A stretch of 64,000 bases of DNA from contig JANXDO010000004.1 in assembly GCA_025059375.1 (NCBI GenBank), forward strand, positions 1 through 64,000, given 5' to 3'. A model generated the notes under the pieces. The model did no database searches. It was not told the origin of the DNA and was given only the letters and a program-made list of their open reading frames with translations. Positions 50,289 to 59,488 of this stretch are shown here, one piece after another. This stretch comes from Candidatus Nezhaarchaeota archaeon. Its GTDB lineage: Archaea > Thermoproteota > Methanomethylicia > Nezhaarchaeales > WYZ-LMO8. Positions within the stretch are counted from its first letter, which is position 1; each line of letters begins with the position of its first letter. The translations under genes and the position numbers were made by a program.

Positions 50289-50756
50289 ATGATCGAGAAG
50301 GAACTCCGAGTCCAAAAGATAAAGGAGGGTATAGTTATAGATCACTTGAGAGCTGGCTCAGCTCTCAAGGTTCTTGAACTGCTAGGTATTACTGGGAAAG
50401 AAGGTTTTGTGATAACGGTGGCAATGAACGTACCAAGTCAAAAGCTAGGAACTAAAGATATAATAAAGATAGAAGGAAGATATCTGAGCCCATCTGAAGT
50501 AAGTAAGGTAGCATTACTTGCACCTAAAGCAACGCTAAACATTATAAAGGACTATAAGGTTGAAAAGAAGGAGAGGCTCAAGTTTCCAGAGAAGATAGTG
50601 GGGATTGTGAGGTGTAGTAATCCAACTTGTGTTACAAACCATGAACCCCACATTCAAAGTAGGTTCTCTATCATAAGTCATGACCCCTTAAAGATTAAAT
50701 GCGAATATTGTGAGACTGTAATGACGCAAGAAGAGATAACTAAAATGCTGAGTTGA
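50289..50756 (+). CDS. pyrI: Aspartate carbamoyltransferase regulatory subunit
   Basis: ATG 50289 (MIEKELRVQKIKEGIVIDHL) is the family-typical start; a longer frame from 50217 would run into pyrB. The 155 residues show the nucleotide-binding domain (GLDH-like IVIDHLRAGSALKVL, NVPSQKLGTKDIIKIEG) and the zinc domain with four Cys (CSNPTCVTNHE...CEYCET, about 114-145). It binds CTP/ATP and tunes PyrB. A TATA-like CTTAAAG about 25 nt upstream suggests a leaderless start. It runs into the atpF gene (15 nt gap), an unusual neighbour. Confidence 0.95.
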   Translation: MIEKELRVQKIKEGIVIDHLRAGSALKVLELLGITGKEGFVITVAMNVPSQKLGTKDIIKIEGRYLSPSEVSKVALLAPKATLNIIKDYKVEKKERLKFPEKIVGIVRCSNPTCVTNHEPHIQSRFSIISHDPLKIKCEYCETVMTQEEITKMLS

Positions 50757-50771
50757 TGAGAGGCGACCCTC

Positions 50772-51086
50772 ATGAAGATCGTGGCTGTAGGAAGCCAGGA
50801 CTTCGTAGCTGGTTTAAAGCTTGCTGGAGTAAGTGAAGGGTACGTGATTCAGACTCCTCAAGATGCTGATATGAGGTTATCAACCCTTATAAAAAGAGGA
50901 GGCCCCGCTTTAATAATGATAGAAGAACGTTATGCTGTTGAAATACCAAACTTCTATGACAAGTACTTGAAGCTAAGACAACCAATAATAGCGGTGATCC
51001 CAAGCGGAAGAGTTAAAGAGGGCTGGCGCGACTACATGAGTGAACTCATCAAAAGAACTGTTGGAGTTGAAGTTGTAGTTAGGTGA
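50772..51086 (+). CDS. atpF: A-type ATP synthase subunit F
   Basis: The protein has 104 residues. [19 protein letters not shown] (2-20) is the N-terminal core of the V/A-ATPase F subunit, followed by [14 protein letters not shown] and [10 protein letters not shown], which form its Rossmann-like fold. It sits in the central stalk and helps couple the rotor to the A3B3 head. It precedes atpA with a 10-nt gap containing GGTGAT. Confidence 0.95.
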   Translation: MKIVAVGSQDFVAGLKLAGVSEGYVIQTPQDADMRLSTLIKRGGPALIMIEERYAVEIPNFYDKYLKLRQPIIAVIPSGRVKEGWRDYMSELIKRTVGVEVVVR

Positions 51087-51096
51087 TGGTGATATC

Positions 51097-52884
51097 ATGC
51101 CTAGCATAGGGAGGATAGTTCGCATTGCAGGTCCCGTAGTTGTGGCTAAGGGTATGAGAGGTAGCCAGATGTTTGAGCTAGTCCGTGTAGGTGAATTAAG
51201 CCTAATAGGTGAGATCATCAGGCTCCAAGAAGACTTAGCTACAATACAAGTCTACGAAGAAACAAGCGGACTAAAACCTGGAGAAAGGGTTGTAGGTACA
51301 GGACAACTACTTTCAGTTGAGCTAGGTCCAGGAATATTGACGCAGATCTATGATGGCATCCAAAGACCATTAGAGATAATAAAGCGAACCTCAGGGGACT
51401 TCATAGCAAGAGGGCTGACAGCACCTGCTCTTTCAAGGGATAAAGAGTGGCTATTTACGCCGACAGTGAAAGCAGGTGATAAAGTAACGGGAGGAGATAT
51501 TCTAGGAGAAGTACCTGAAACTCCCCTCATTCTTCATAAGATAATGGTTCCTCCAGATATAGCAGGAATAGTGGAAGAGATAGTGCCAGAAGGTAACTAC
51601 AGGATAGAGGAAGTTATAGCTAAGATTAAAGCACCCGATGGCTCGATACATGAAGTCAATATGATGCAGAGGTGGCCTGTCAGGAAGCCAAGGCCCTACA
51701 AGATTAAGCTAGAGCCCGTTGAACCATTAATAACTGGACAGAGAGTTATCGATACATTCTTCCCAATAGCTAAAGGAGGCACAGCAGCAATACCTGGTGG
51801 CTTTGGTACGGGAAAGACTGTGACGCAACATCAATTGGCACAGTGGGCTCATGCGAAGGTAATAGTGTACATAGGTTGTGGCGAAAGAGGTAATGAGATG
51901 ACCGAGATGCTAGAGCGCTTCCCCGAGTTGAGAGATCCAAAGACTGGAAGACCCCTCATGGAGAGGACAATAATGATAGCCAATACAAGTAACATGCCGG
52001 TAGCTGCGAGAGAAGCCAGCGTATATACAGGTGTTACAATAGCAGAATATTTCAGGGATATGGGTTACGATGTAGCCTTAATGGCGGATTCGACCTCAAG
52101 ATGGGCTGAAGCACTCAGAGAGATCTCAGGTAGACTTGAAGAGATGCCTGGAGAAGAAGGTTATCCACCATACTTGAGCGCAAGGTTGGCTGAATTCTAT
52201 GAGAGGGCTGGTAGGGTAATAACGTTAGGATCTGAAGATAGGGTAGGATCGCTTTCGATCATAGGTGCGGTCTCACCGCCTGGCGGAGACTTCTCTGAAC
52301 CTGTCGTACAGTCAACACTTAGGATAGTCAAGGTCTTCTGGGCCCTCGACACTGCTTTAGCATATAGAAGACACTTCCCAGCCATAAACTGGCTAACGAG
52401 TTACTCCCTCTACTTAGAGACATTAGAAGACTGGTTTAGGAAGAATGTAGCTCCTGACTGGCCTGAGCTTCGAAAGGAGGCTATGGCCATACTTCAAAAG
52501 GAGGCAGAGCTGCTCGAGATAGTAAGGCTTGTAGGTCCTGATGCCCTGCCCGAGGCAGATAGGGCTATCCTCGAGATAGCAAGGATGATTAGGGAGGATT
52601 ATCTAATGCAACACGCATATCATCCAGTAGACTCTTACTGTCCATCGGATAAGATGTATCAGATGTTAAAGACAATACTCTACTTCAACCAGAGGATAAA
52701 AGAGGCAATTTCAAAAGGTGTATCACTAGTTGAGATACTAAAATTACCCGTAAGGGAGGAAATAGCTAGAATGAAGATCGTTCCCTACGAGAAGGTTAAA
52801 GGGGTCGCAGAGGACGTGAGAAGGAAGATTGATGACCAAGTAACCTCATTAATTAAAGGTCGTGAGGTCACGCTATCAGCTTAG
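51097..52884 (+). CDS. atpA: A-type ATP synthase catalytic subunit A
   Basis: The protein has 595 residues. [15 protein letters not shown] (about residue 230) is the catalytic P-loop, [13 protein letters not shown] follows, and [19 protein letters not shown] holds the arginine and signature region. The bulge domain (about 115-190, with the nonhomologous-region fold) is present, as in V/A-ATPases. GGTGAT with 3 nt spacing precedes ATG 51097. No intein is seen. It is the ATP-hydrolysing/synthesising subunit of the membrane-bound enzyme. Confidence 0.97.
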   Translation: MPSIGRIVRIAGPVVVAKGMRGSQMFELVRVGELSLIGEIIRLQEDLATIQVYEETSGLKPGERVVGTGQLLSVELGPGILTQIYDGIQRPLEIIKRTSGDFIARGLTAPALSRDKEWLFTPTVKAGDKVTGGDILGEVPETPLILHKIMVPPDIAGIVEEIVPEGNYRIEEVIAKIKAPDGSIHEVNMMQRWPVRKPRPYKIKLEPVEPLITGQRVIDTFFPIAKGGTAAIPGGFGTGKTVTQHQLAQWAHAKVIVYIGCGERGNEMTEMLERFPELRDPKTGRPLMERTIMIANTSNMPVAAREASVYTGVTIAEYFRDMGYDVALMADSTSRWAEALREISGRLEEMPGEEGYPPYLSARLAEFYERAGRVITLGSEDRVGSLSIIGAVSPPGGDFSEPVVQSTLRIVKVFWALDTALAYRRHFPAINWLTSYSLYLETLEDWFRKNVAPDWPELRKEAMAILQKEAELLEIVRLVGPDALPEADRAILEIARMIREDYLMQHAYHPVDSYCPSDKMYQMLKTILYFNQRIKEAISKGVSLVEILKLPVREEIARMKIVPYEKVKGVAEDVRRKIDDQVTSLIKGREVTLSA

Positions 52885-52894
52885 GGTGATCGTC

Positions 52895-54301
52895 ATGTCT
52901 ATCTCAACTTCAGCACTTAAAGCAAGGAAGTATAGAACCGTAAGCGAGATTACAGGACCTCTCCTCATAGTCAAGAGCGTTAATGATGCAGCTTATAACG
53001 AGCTTGTAAAGATTGAGACAGGTACAGGTGAGATCAGGACAGGAATCGTTCTAGAGTCAGCTGAAGGTTACGCCATCGTTCAAGTGTTTGAGGGTACCAG
53101 TGGTCTCGATGTCGATAAGACTGCAGTAACCTTCCTAGGTGAGACGTTGAAGGTCCCCGTCTCTATTGACATGCTTGGCAGAATTTTTGACGGTAAGGGT
53201 CAGCCAATAGATGGTGGACCACCAATAATACCAGAAGAAGAGCGTGATGTGTACGGATCGCCAATAAATCCATCAGCCCGAGAGTACCCGAAGGAGTTCA
53301 TACAAACAGGTATAAGTGTGATAGACGGCATGAACACCTTAAGTAGGGGGCAAAAGCTTCCACTATTTACTGAAGCAGGTCTACCTCACAACATAATAGC
53401 AGCTCAAATAGCTAGACAAGCAACTATTCCAGGCAAGGAAGAAGAATTCGCTATCGTATTTGCTGCCATAGGAATTACAGCTGAAGAAGCTATGTTCTTT
53501 AAAAGTGAGTTTACAAGAACAGGAGCGATAGAGAGGTTAGTAACATTCTTAAATTTGGCCGAAGACCCAGCCATAGAGCGTGTTGTAACTCCTCACGTAG
53601 CCTTAACAACAGCTGAATTTTTGGCGTATGAGTATGATATGCACGTTCTAGTCATAATGACAGATATGCTGAATTACGGTGAAGCGCTAAGAGAGATAAG
53701 TGCTGCAAGAGCTGAGGTACCTGGAAGAAGAGGTTATCCAGGTTACCTCTACACAGCTTTGGCTCAAATATATGAGCGATGCGGAAGGATACATGGAAGG
53801 AAGGGCTCAATAACACTTATCCCAGTAGTTACGATGCCAGGAGGGGATATAACTCACCCCATAGTGGATTTGTCAGGCTATATAACTGAAGGTCAGCTAA
53901 TATTAAGCAGAGAATTACATCGTAAAGGCATATATCCTCCGTTGAATCCACTACCATCGTTAAGCAGGCTGATGAAGGAGGCTACGCGATACACTAGGAA
54001 AGATCACATGCAGCTAAGCGACATGCTGTATTACTGCTATAGCGAGGCTGTGGACTTAAGAAGCTTAATAGCCGTTGTTGGAGAAGAAGCGCTAACTGAA
54101 AGAGATAGGGCTTACTTAGCCTTTGGAGAAGCTTTTGAACGACGCTTTATAAATCAAGGGGTCTATGAAAATAGAGATTTAGATACAACCCTTGAGATAG
54201 CGTGGAATCTACTAATAGAGTACATACCTGAGTCAGAGTGGAAGAGGCTAGATCCAGAGGTAATAAAGTCTTATTGCCCGAAGTACCGTGGCAAGAAATG
54301 A
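52895..54301 (+). CDS. atpB: A-type ATP synthase subunit B
   Basis: ATG 52895 is preferred because GGTGAT (52885-52890) lies 4 nt upstream; the longer frame from 52862 overlaps atpA. About 468 residues: [14 protein letters not shown] at the start, [56 protein letters not shown] and YCPKY at the end. The P-loop is degenerate, as expected for the regulatory B subunit. No subunit D follows; instead GGGP synthase converges 3 nt away. Confidence 0.96.
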   Translation: MSISTSALKARKYRTVSEITGPLLIVKSVNDAAYNELVKIETGTGEIRTGIVLESAEGYAIVQVFEGTSGLDVDKTAVTFLGETLKVPVSIDMLGRIFDGKGQPIDGGPPIIPEEERDVYGSPINPSAREYPKEFIQTGISVIDGMNTLSRGQKLPLFTEAGLPHNIIAAQIARQATIPGKEEEFAIVFAAIGITAEEAMFFKSEFTRTGAIERLVTFLNLAEDPAIERVVTPHVALTTAEFLAYEYDMHVLVIMTDMLNYGEALREISAARAEVPGRRGYPGYLYTALAQIYERCGRIHGRKGSITLIPVVTMPGGDITHPIVDLSGYITEGQLILSRELHRKGIYPPLNPLPSLSRLMKEATRYTRKDHMQLSDMLYYCYSEAVDLRSLIAVVGEEALTERDRAYLAFGEAFERRFINQGVYENRDLDTTLEIAWNLLIEYIPESEWKRLDPEVIKSYCPKYRGKK

Positions 54302-54303
54302 TC

Positions 54304-55086
54304 TTAACTTTTCCTAATTTTATAACAGCCGCCAGCATGCACCCCTTTAATTACACTCCTAAGCCTATCTTCAACCCCATCCTCCTCTAATATTGTACCT
54401 GTAACTATCACATTAGCTCCAGCTCTAGCTATAGATTCTGCTTGTTCTCTTGTCCTAATGCCTCCACCAACAACTATCTTTATGTCTACCATGTCCCTTA
54501 CATATTTGACTGTAGTTGGTGGGACTGGCTCAGGCGCTCCTGATCCGCTTTCAATGTACACATATCTCATGCCTAAATACTGCGCAGCTAACGCATAAAG
54601 TGCTATGACCTCAGCCTTAGTGGCTGGAATGGTTCTCACTTGACCCACTATACCCACCGTGCCACCATCACCTACCACGATGTAGCCCATCGGTATAGCC
54701 TCAAGTCCGTACCTCTTAACTATAGCAGCACCTTGAACTTGTGCCCCCACTATGAAGTAGGTGTTTATGGAGTTAAGCAGGGACATGAACCATATAGCAT
54801 CGGCATAGCGGCTTATACTACTTACATTACTGGGAAATATTATTACCGGTAAGCCACAGTTTTCCTTTATCACCTTTATTAGCTCATCCATAGAGCTCTC
54901 ACTAACATTGAGGCTGCCACCAACCATGATAGCTGAACTCCCAGCTCTCTCAATTATTTTAGCTAGGCTCCCAGCACTTTCAGGTGCCAGCTTGTCCGGG
55001 TCGACAAGCGATATGTGTATGCATCCCTTCCTCTCTATCTCATCATTAAGGTACCTCTCTACCTTCACGGCTTTAACCTCCGACAT
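54304..55086 (-). CDS. Geranylgeranylglyceryl phosphate synthase
   Basis: The protein has 260 residues. HISLVDPDKL (about 24), MVGGSLNVSE (about 55), IIFPSNVSSISRYADAIWFM (about 78), YIESGSGAPEPVP (about 178), VVGGGIRTREQAESI and AGANVIVTGTILEE are the phosphate-binding and active-site loops of GGGP/heptaprenylglyceryl phosphate synthases. It makes the first ether bond of archaeal lipids from glycerol-1-phosphate and geranylgeranyl diphosphate. It overlaps the elf1 gene by 14 nt. Confidence 0.95.
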   Translation of the reverse strand: MSEVKAVKVERYLNDEIERKGCIHISLVDPDKLAPESAGSLAKIIERAGSSAIMVGGSLNVSESSMDELIKVIKENCGLPVIIFPSNVSSISRYADAIWFMSLLNSINTYFIVGAQVQGAAIVKRYGLEAIPMGYIVVGDGGTVGIVGQVRTIPATKAEVIALYALAAQYLGMRYVYIESGSGAPEPVPPTTVKYVRDMVDIKIVVGGGIRTREQAESIARAGANVIVTGTILEEDGVEDRLRSVIKGVHAGGCYKIRKS

Positions 55087-55321
55087 TTAGCTGACCGGCA
55101 TAATACTTATCAACAAAGATGTTGTAGTAATGAACAGGCTCATAATTTCTTACCTTGCTCGTCCTCAGTATAAGACCGCAATTAGAACATGCAACAATAA
55201 CATCCTCCTCTTTATCGTTTACGGTTACGCTGACGGCATCACAGCTAGGACATCTAAATACTTTAGGAGGTTTCTTAACGACCTTCCTAATGACCTTCCT
55301 CCTTCTCCTTCTACCTCCCAT
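55073..55321 (-). CDS. Elf1-like transcription elongation factor
   Basis: The protein has 82 residues. A very basic N-terminus (GGRRRRRKVIRKVVKKPPK) precedes a zinc ribbon CPSCDAVSV (about 24-32) and CSNCGLIL (about 45-52), the Elf1 arrangement. RNAPII-associated Elf1 and its archaeal relatives act in elongation with Spt4/5. It overlaps the start of GGGP synthase by 14 nt, so the two are translationally linked. Confidence 0.88.
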   Translation of the reverse strand: MGGRRRRRKVIRKVVKKPPKVFRCPSCDAVSVTVNDKEEDVIVACSNCGLILRTSKVRNYEPVHYYNIFVDKYYAGQLNVGG

Positions 55322-55355
55322 TCAATACACCCTTGCCTACTGGTTAACAATGGTG

Positions 55356-56483
55356 TTATCGTTTTAATTTTTCGTAAGCAACGAAGAAAGCTGTTAATGT
55401 TGCGCTTACGGTCACAGCTATGGCCATCCACGTAGCAAAAGTCAAAGGCGATCTACTAGGATCCAAGAGAAGTAATGCCATTTCCACGAGTGGTTGCCTC
55501 AATAGTATGCAAAACATAGCTGAGACAACTTCATGCCACGTCTTTTGCCCTCCAGATAGGTGTTTATGAAGTCCTTTAGCAGCTAATATTATAGTCACGG
55601 CAACTATAACAAGGTCCAATGTCGTAATATCGAATACCATCCAATCCTCTGCATAGCTTTTAGGACCTAGGAGGAAAATACCCAAGAGGATTCCGGTTTT
55701 GAAAAAGTTCGCCAATGAAGGATCATTGGTTATAGCATTTGCTACCGCTGCCCATCCTAAATAGAATGCAACTGCAAAGATTATCGCCGACACTATCGAG
55801 CCAAAGAATGGGACAGGGGCTGCAGACCAACTTCGAGAGAGCCTCTCATCTAAGTTAAAGCCCTTTATCAAGAGCGTAAAGCCTAAGATTAAAAGCAACG
55901 CTATCCCAGCATACTGTGCATAGCCTATGCTTACGAGTATGGCTAAGGCAATTAGAAATATGCCCGGCAAACCTAGCAAATACAGTGAGTAGCGAGGGTT
56001 CTCAGTTATAGCCTTCCAATACTTAATTAACAAAGAGTAAGTGTCTTCTATCCCACGTACTTGCTTAACCAAGATCCTGTTAATTGAAACCACAGGGACT
56101 CTTGCTTGCAATATCGGTATGACCTTTTCATCGGAGGCTCCGTCACTCACGAATACTATCCCATCAGCATTATAACTTTCGAGTACTTTGTCAAGCTCAT
56201 TAGCGATCTTCATGTCAGCTTTAATGCCACCCTCTCTAACCCCCGAAATTGTCGCTATTTCGCACTCAAAGCCCTCCTTAATAAGGTCGTCATACAGTTT
56301 TATTGCTGCAAAAAGGGCATTAGCATCAGCATCATCAGGTACCTTCAATATGAAGTCGATCGCCATTTTGAAATTAGCATCTCTGCCAATGATTGGTGTA
56401 TTAACCCCTGTAACATAACCCACATCGCCATCTCTATCAACACAGAGCACAAGAAGTTTTCTTCCAAGTAGCGAGCTTCTCAT
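55356..56483 (-). CDS. DUF373 family membrane protein
   Basis: About 375 residues from ATG 56483 (GTG 56492 is also possible). The N-terminal half is a Rossmann-like domain with LLVLCVDRDGDVG, AIDFILKVPDDADANALFAA, IATISGVREGG and DGIVFVSDGASDEKVIP, the DUF373 core. The C-terminal half (about 180-375) is a string of seven or so membrane helices. The family is archaeal and uncharacterised; the acidic motif DRDGD suggests metal or phosphate binding. Confidence 0.88.
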   Translation of the reverse strand: MRSSLLGRKLLVLCVDRDGDVGYVTGVNTPIIGRDANFKMAIDFILKVPDDADANALFAAIKLYDDLIKEGFECEIATISGVREGGIKADMKIANELDKVLESYNADGIVFVSDGASDEKVIPILQARVPVVSINRILVKQVRGIEDTYSLLIKYWKAITENPRYSLYLLGLPGIFLIALAILVSIGYAQYAGIALLLILGFTLLIKGFNLDERLSRSWSAAPVPFFGSIVSAIIFAVAFYLGWAAVANAITNDPSLANFFKTGILLGIFLLGPKSYAEDWMVFDITTLDLVIVAVTIILAAKGLHKHLSGGQKTWHEVVSAMFCILLRQPLVEMALLLLDPSRSPLTFATWMAIAVTVSATLTAFFVAYEKLKR

Positions 56484-56493
56484 GGTTAACACT

Positions 56494-57336
56494 TTATAAC
56501 CTTATCCTCTTTCCTTTCATAAGGTCCTTAAGCATATTCTCATAAACTTTCTCAAACTCTTCCTCTCTCCTCATAAACTTCTCTACTTCTTTCTTTACTT
56601 CTTCACCTACAAGCTCCTCTTCGAGTTCTTGCTTTTCCTTTATTATGCTTCTCAAGGCCTCTTTAAGCTCCTGCTTCTTAGACTTCAGAAATGAAATCCT
56701 CTCCAATATGCTCTTTATGTGCTCGTCCATCTCTCTTCTTCTTTCAAAAAGAACCTTAATTTTACTTTTCAGTTCATCTCTCTTCATTTTAACGTCATTT
56801 AATTCCTTTCTCAACCTTTCTATATCTTCGATTTCAACTTCATAAACTCTCCTCTTATCTTCAAGCTCTCTTTCTTTCTTCTGTAATTTTTCAGCTACAT
56901 AAACTAATGCTCTTGTTTTTTCAATGAGCTCAACCATGCTTCTATCTTCCTTGAGGCTCAGAGATGAAGTCTGATAGCCCCACTCCAAGTCCTCTAACGA
57001 TTTTTTAAGTTCTTCTGGATCTCGCCGTCCTAACCTCGATTTTAAGCTATTTATCTCCTCTTTTAACTTCTTTATTTCATCTCTTAACCCCTTTAAGCTC
57101 CTCTCTCTTTTTGCGATCTCCCCCCTCTTGCTATTGATCTCTGATCTTATGCTGCTTACCTCATTTAGCAAGTTGCGTATCCTTTCATTTAAGTCCCTTC
57201 TTTTCTCACGATCTTCTCTAAGCTCTATATAGAGACTTTCAAGCTCTTGTTTTAACTTCCTTAATTCACCTCTTAATCTAAGCTCTTCTTTGCCAAGCAT
57301 TTCCCTTTTTTCTTGCTTTTCACGCATAGTCTCCAT
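56494..57336 (-). CDS. Archaeal coiled-coil protein (COG1340-like)
   Basis: About 280 residues (ATG 57336 shares a base with the GPN GTPase stop as TAATG; ATG 57345 is the longer alternative). Almost the whole chain is heptad-repeat coiled coil, KREMLGKEELRLRGELRKLK through ELVGEEVKKEVEKFMRR, with no cysteine and no globular motif. This matches the COG1340 group of archaeal coiled coils of unknown role. Its conserved place next to a GPN GTPase is suggestive of partnership. Confidence 0.8.
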   Translation of the reverse strand: METMREKQEKREMLGKEELRLRGELRKLKQELESLYIELREDREKRRDLNERIRNLLNEVSSIRSEINSKRGEIAKRERSLKGLRDEIKKLKEEINSLKSRLGRRDPEELKKSLEDLEWGYQTSSLSLKEDRSMVELIEKTRALVYVAEKLQKKERELEDKRRVYEVEIEDIERLRKELNDVKMKRDELKSKIKVLFERRREMDEHIKSILERISFLKSKKQELKEALRSIIKEKQELEEELVGEEVKKEVEKFMRREEEFEKVYENMLKDLMKGKRIRL

Positions 57337-58133
57337 TAGTACCATGCCTCATCCACTTTAAATGGATCCACATCAACATACTCCTCTCCTCCGCCAGCAA
57401 AAATTCTTTGAAGATGCGCAAATAACTCATCAACCCCCTCACCCGTCACTGAGGATATGGGTATGATATGTGTCAAACTTTCAAACTCCATCAATACATT
57501 CATGATACTTCGACTGAAGGAACCAATCAATGCACTTTCCTTCTTCATCATAACAGAATATATGTAATCAACATGTTCAAACCATCTTGTAACTATTTCA
57601 CGCTCCTTCTTGGTTAAAAGATCAGACTTAGATAATACATTGACTTGAGGTTTTTGAAGTCTAAAGAGTACCGATGCAGATAGTAGTAGTGAGGCAGTAA
57701 GACTACTTGGCCTCCTCATGAGGGTTGAGTCAATGAGGTAAACAACGGCAGTCCTCTCAGAACATAAGGTCGAGACTATGACTTGACTTGCCTCTCTAAA
57801 GGCGAAAAGCTCCATTTGACCTGGGGTGTCTATGAGGATGTATGTAGGGTTCTCCTTCTCAACCTCCCTCTTAAGTTCGTCAGCAAAGCTCGCTATCATG
57901 TCTGCACAAGCTACTAGTGCACCATTAGGTCCTAGTGAAAGCTCGCTCATGACCTTTTCAACGCTCACGTAGTCTCTAACATCCACATCCGGTCCATAAG
58001 GTAGCCACTTAGCCCCTGGATCTAAATTGACTGTAACAACATCCTGTTCATGTCCTTTAAGCCATCGTGAAAACACATCAACTAAAGTTGATTTCCCTGC
58101 GCCAGCTGTACCAACAAAGTAAACGTAGAACAT
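57336..58133 (-). CDS. GPN-loop GTPase (second paralogue)
   Basis: The protein has 265 residues. Walker A is GTAGAGKSTLVDVF (about 7-20), the switch strand is NLDPGAKWLP (about 36-45), the GPN loop GPNGAL (about 68-73), G3 DTPGQMELF, and G4 SKSD, with SSVTGEG (G5-like). It is clearly homologous to the gene at 9771 but distinct. It shares its 3' end with a coiled-coil gene (TAATG overlap) and follows a small zinc-ribbon gene 28 nt away, so three genes form one unit. Confidence 0.93.
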   Translation of the reverse strand: MFYVYFVGTAGAGKSTLVDVFSRWLKGHEQDVVTVNLDPGAKWLPYGPDVDVRDYVSVEKVMSELSLGPNGALVACADMIASFADELKREVEKENPTYILIDTPGQMELFAFREASQVIVSTLCSERTAVVYLIDSTLMRRPSSLTASLLLSASVLFRLQKPQVNVLSKSDLLTKKEREIVTRWFEHVDYIYSVMMKKESALIGSFSRSIMNVLMEFESLTHIIPISSVTGEGVDELFAHLQRIFAGGGEEYVDVDPFKVDEAWY

Positions 58134-58161
58134 GGTTTACCCATTGCCTCCACTACTGCAG

Positions 58162-58362
58162 TTACTTCTTCTTACTCAACCACCACTTAAGGTAATCCCT
58201 CCTCACCGAATCTTCTTTGCTAACTTTCTCCCTCTCTTTATGACTTTTATAGAACTCGTCCCTCGACATAGTTAGGCCGCAGTCTCTACATACGTAGCGT
58301 TGCATGTGCCTATCATACCTAAAGTCTCCACCACATTCAGGACAATTAACCGTAATTACCAC
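58162..58362 (-). CDS. Small zinc-ribbon protein
   Basis: The protein has 66 residues. NCPECGGDFRYD (about 6) and CRDCGLTMSRDEF (about 24) make a four-Cys zinc ribbon, followed by a charged helix KEREKVSKEDSVRRDYLK. The size and layout resemble archaeal transcription or RNA-binding ribbon proteins, but I do not identify the family. It is first in a three-gene set with the GPN GTPase and the coiled coil. Confidence 0.75.
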   Translation of the reverse strand: MVITVNCPECGGDFRYDRHMQRYVCRDCGLTMSRDEFYKSHKEREKVSKEDSVRRDYLKWWLSKKK

Positions 58363-58404
58363 CTTTTCTTAGGAAACTAGGCTTCCAACGGGGATTTAAG
58401 CCTT

Positions 58405-59484
58405 GTGAAGTTACATGGTGACAAACTTAATAGCTTCGTTCCTTATCACTCTCTCGTGCATAAGCTTCTATTAGTGCTTTCAGGAGAGCATCAATCATTA
58501 CCAGCTGCAGAGGTTAAGGCCGTTCTTGAGGCTGAACGCTACAACTTCAATGTCATTCACCTAAGACCTCCAATAATGATCATTGAGGTTAATGAGCAAG
58601 ACCCAAGCAAGATTTTAGAAAGAAGGCTTGCGATGACTATGGAGGGGCTAAACTTGCTTTTCACTTCCAATCTTGATGTTGCTGAGGTTGAGAGGACCTT
58701 AAGGGAAGTGGACCTAAGCTTCCTAGAAGGTAAAACTATTGCTGTGAGGGTACTTAAGAAAGTTCGCTGGAACATGATGAGATCTGTTGCATTAGAAAAG
58801 AGGTTGGGGTCAATAATCCTTGAAAAAACTAGAAACGTAAAGGTGAATCTAGAGAATCCAGACGTAGTGCTTAAAGCAGTAATAGCGGATAATTTTTACT
58901 TTGGTTTCAAGAAATTTGAGGTTAACAGAGGAGCTTACGACCTACGAAGACCTCGATATAGACCATTTTTCCATCCAGGTAGTCTTGAACCTAGAGTCTG
59001 CAGACTCTTCGTTAATTTAGCGAGAGCTAGAGAGGGATCTCTCTTCCTAGACCCATTCAATGGTACTGGAGGTTTTGCTATTGAAGCAGGTATGATAGGT
59101 TGCCAAGTCTTGGGCCTCGATGTAGATGATGAGATGTGTCATGGCTCATCGAAAAACTTGAAGGCCTTAAGGCTCCAAGCCATAAGTATACTACGAGGTG
59201 ACGCGAGAAGACTTCCTTTTAGAGAAGGTTCAATAGAAAGCATGGCTACAGATCCACCCTATGGTAGGTCAACATCATTGAAGAAAGCTGCTCTAGAAGA
59301 GCTTATCAACATACTCTTACAGCAAGCTGAAGCCCTATTGAAGAGGGGATGCTACTTATGCTTAGCACACCCCTCATGGCTCAGTGACTTGAGGATTCCA
59401 GATAGACTGTCCTTGATCGAGCAGCATGAGATGTATGTTCATAAATCATTAACCAGGAAGATCACCGTCTTAAGGAGGAGTTAA
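58405..59484 (+). CDS. tRNA guanine-N2 methyltransferase (Trm11/TrmG10 type)
   Basis: The protein has 359 residues, GTG start at 58405. The N-terminal about 150 residues form an NTPase-free THUMP-type RNA-binding module. The catalytic part has LDPFNGTGGFAIEAGMIG (SAM-binding, about 209-226), LGLDVDDEM, and MATDPPYGRSTSLKK (about 283), the DPPY motif of N2-guanine methylation. In archaea this enzyme makes m2(2)G10 in tRNA. A 16S or 23S N2-G methyltransferase is the alternative. Confidence 0.9.
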   Translation: MKLHGDKLNSFVPYHSLVHKLLLVLSGEHQSLPAAEVKAVLEAERYNFNVIHLRPPIMIIEVNEQDPSKILERRLAMTMEGLNLLFTSNLDVAEVERTLREVDLSFLEGKTIAVRVLKKVRWNMMRSVALEKRLGSIILEKTRNVKVNLENPDVVLKAVIADNFYFGFKKFEVNRGAYDLRRPRYRPFFHPGSLEPRVCRLFVNLARAREGSLFLDPFNGTGGFAIEAGMIGCQVLGLDVDDEMCHGSSKNLKALRLQAISILRGDARRLPFREGSIESMATDPPYGRSTSLKKAALEELINILLQQAEALLKRGCYLCLAHPSWLSDLRIPDRLSLIEQHEMYVHKSLTRKITVLRRS

Positions 59485-59488
59485 CTTG

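Noticed and set aside
50217-50756. Longer pyrI start at 50217
   Set aside because: The extra 24 residues run into pyrB and past the TATA-like box; MIEKELRV is the standard PyrI start.
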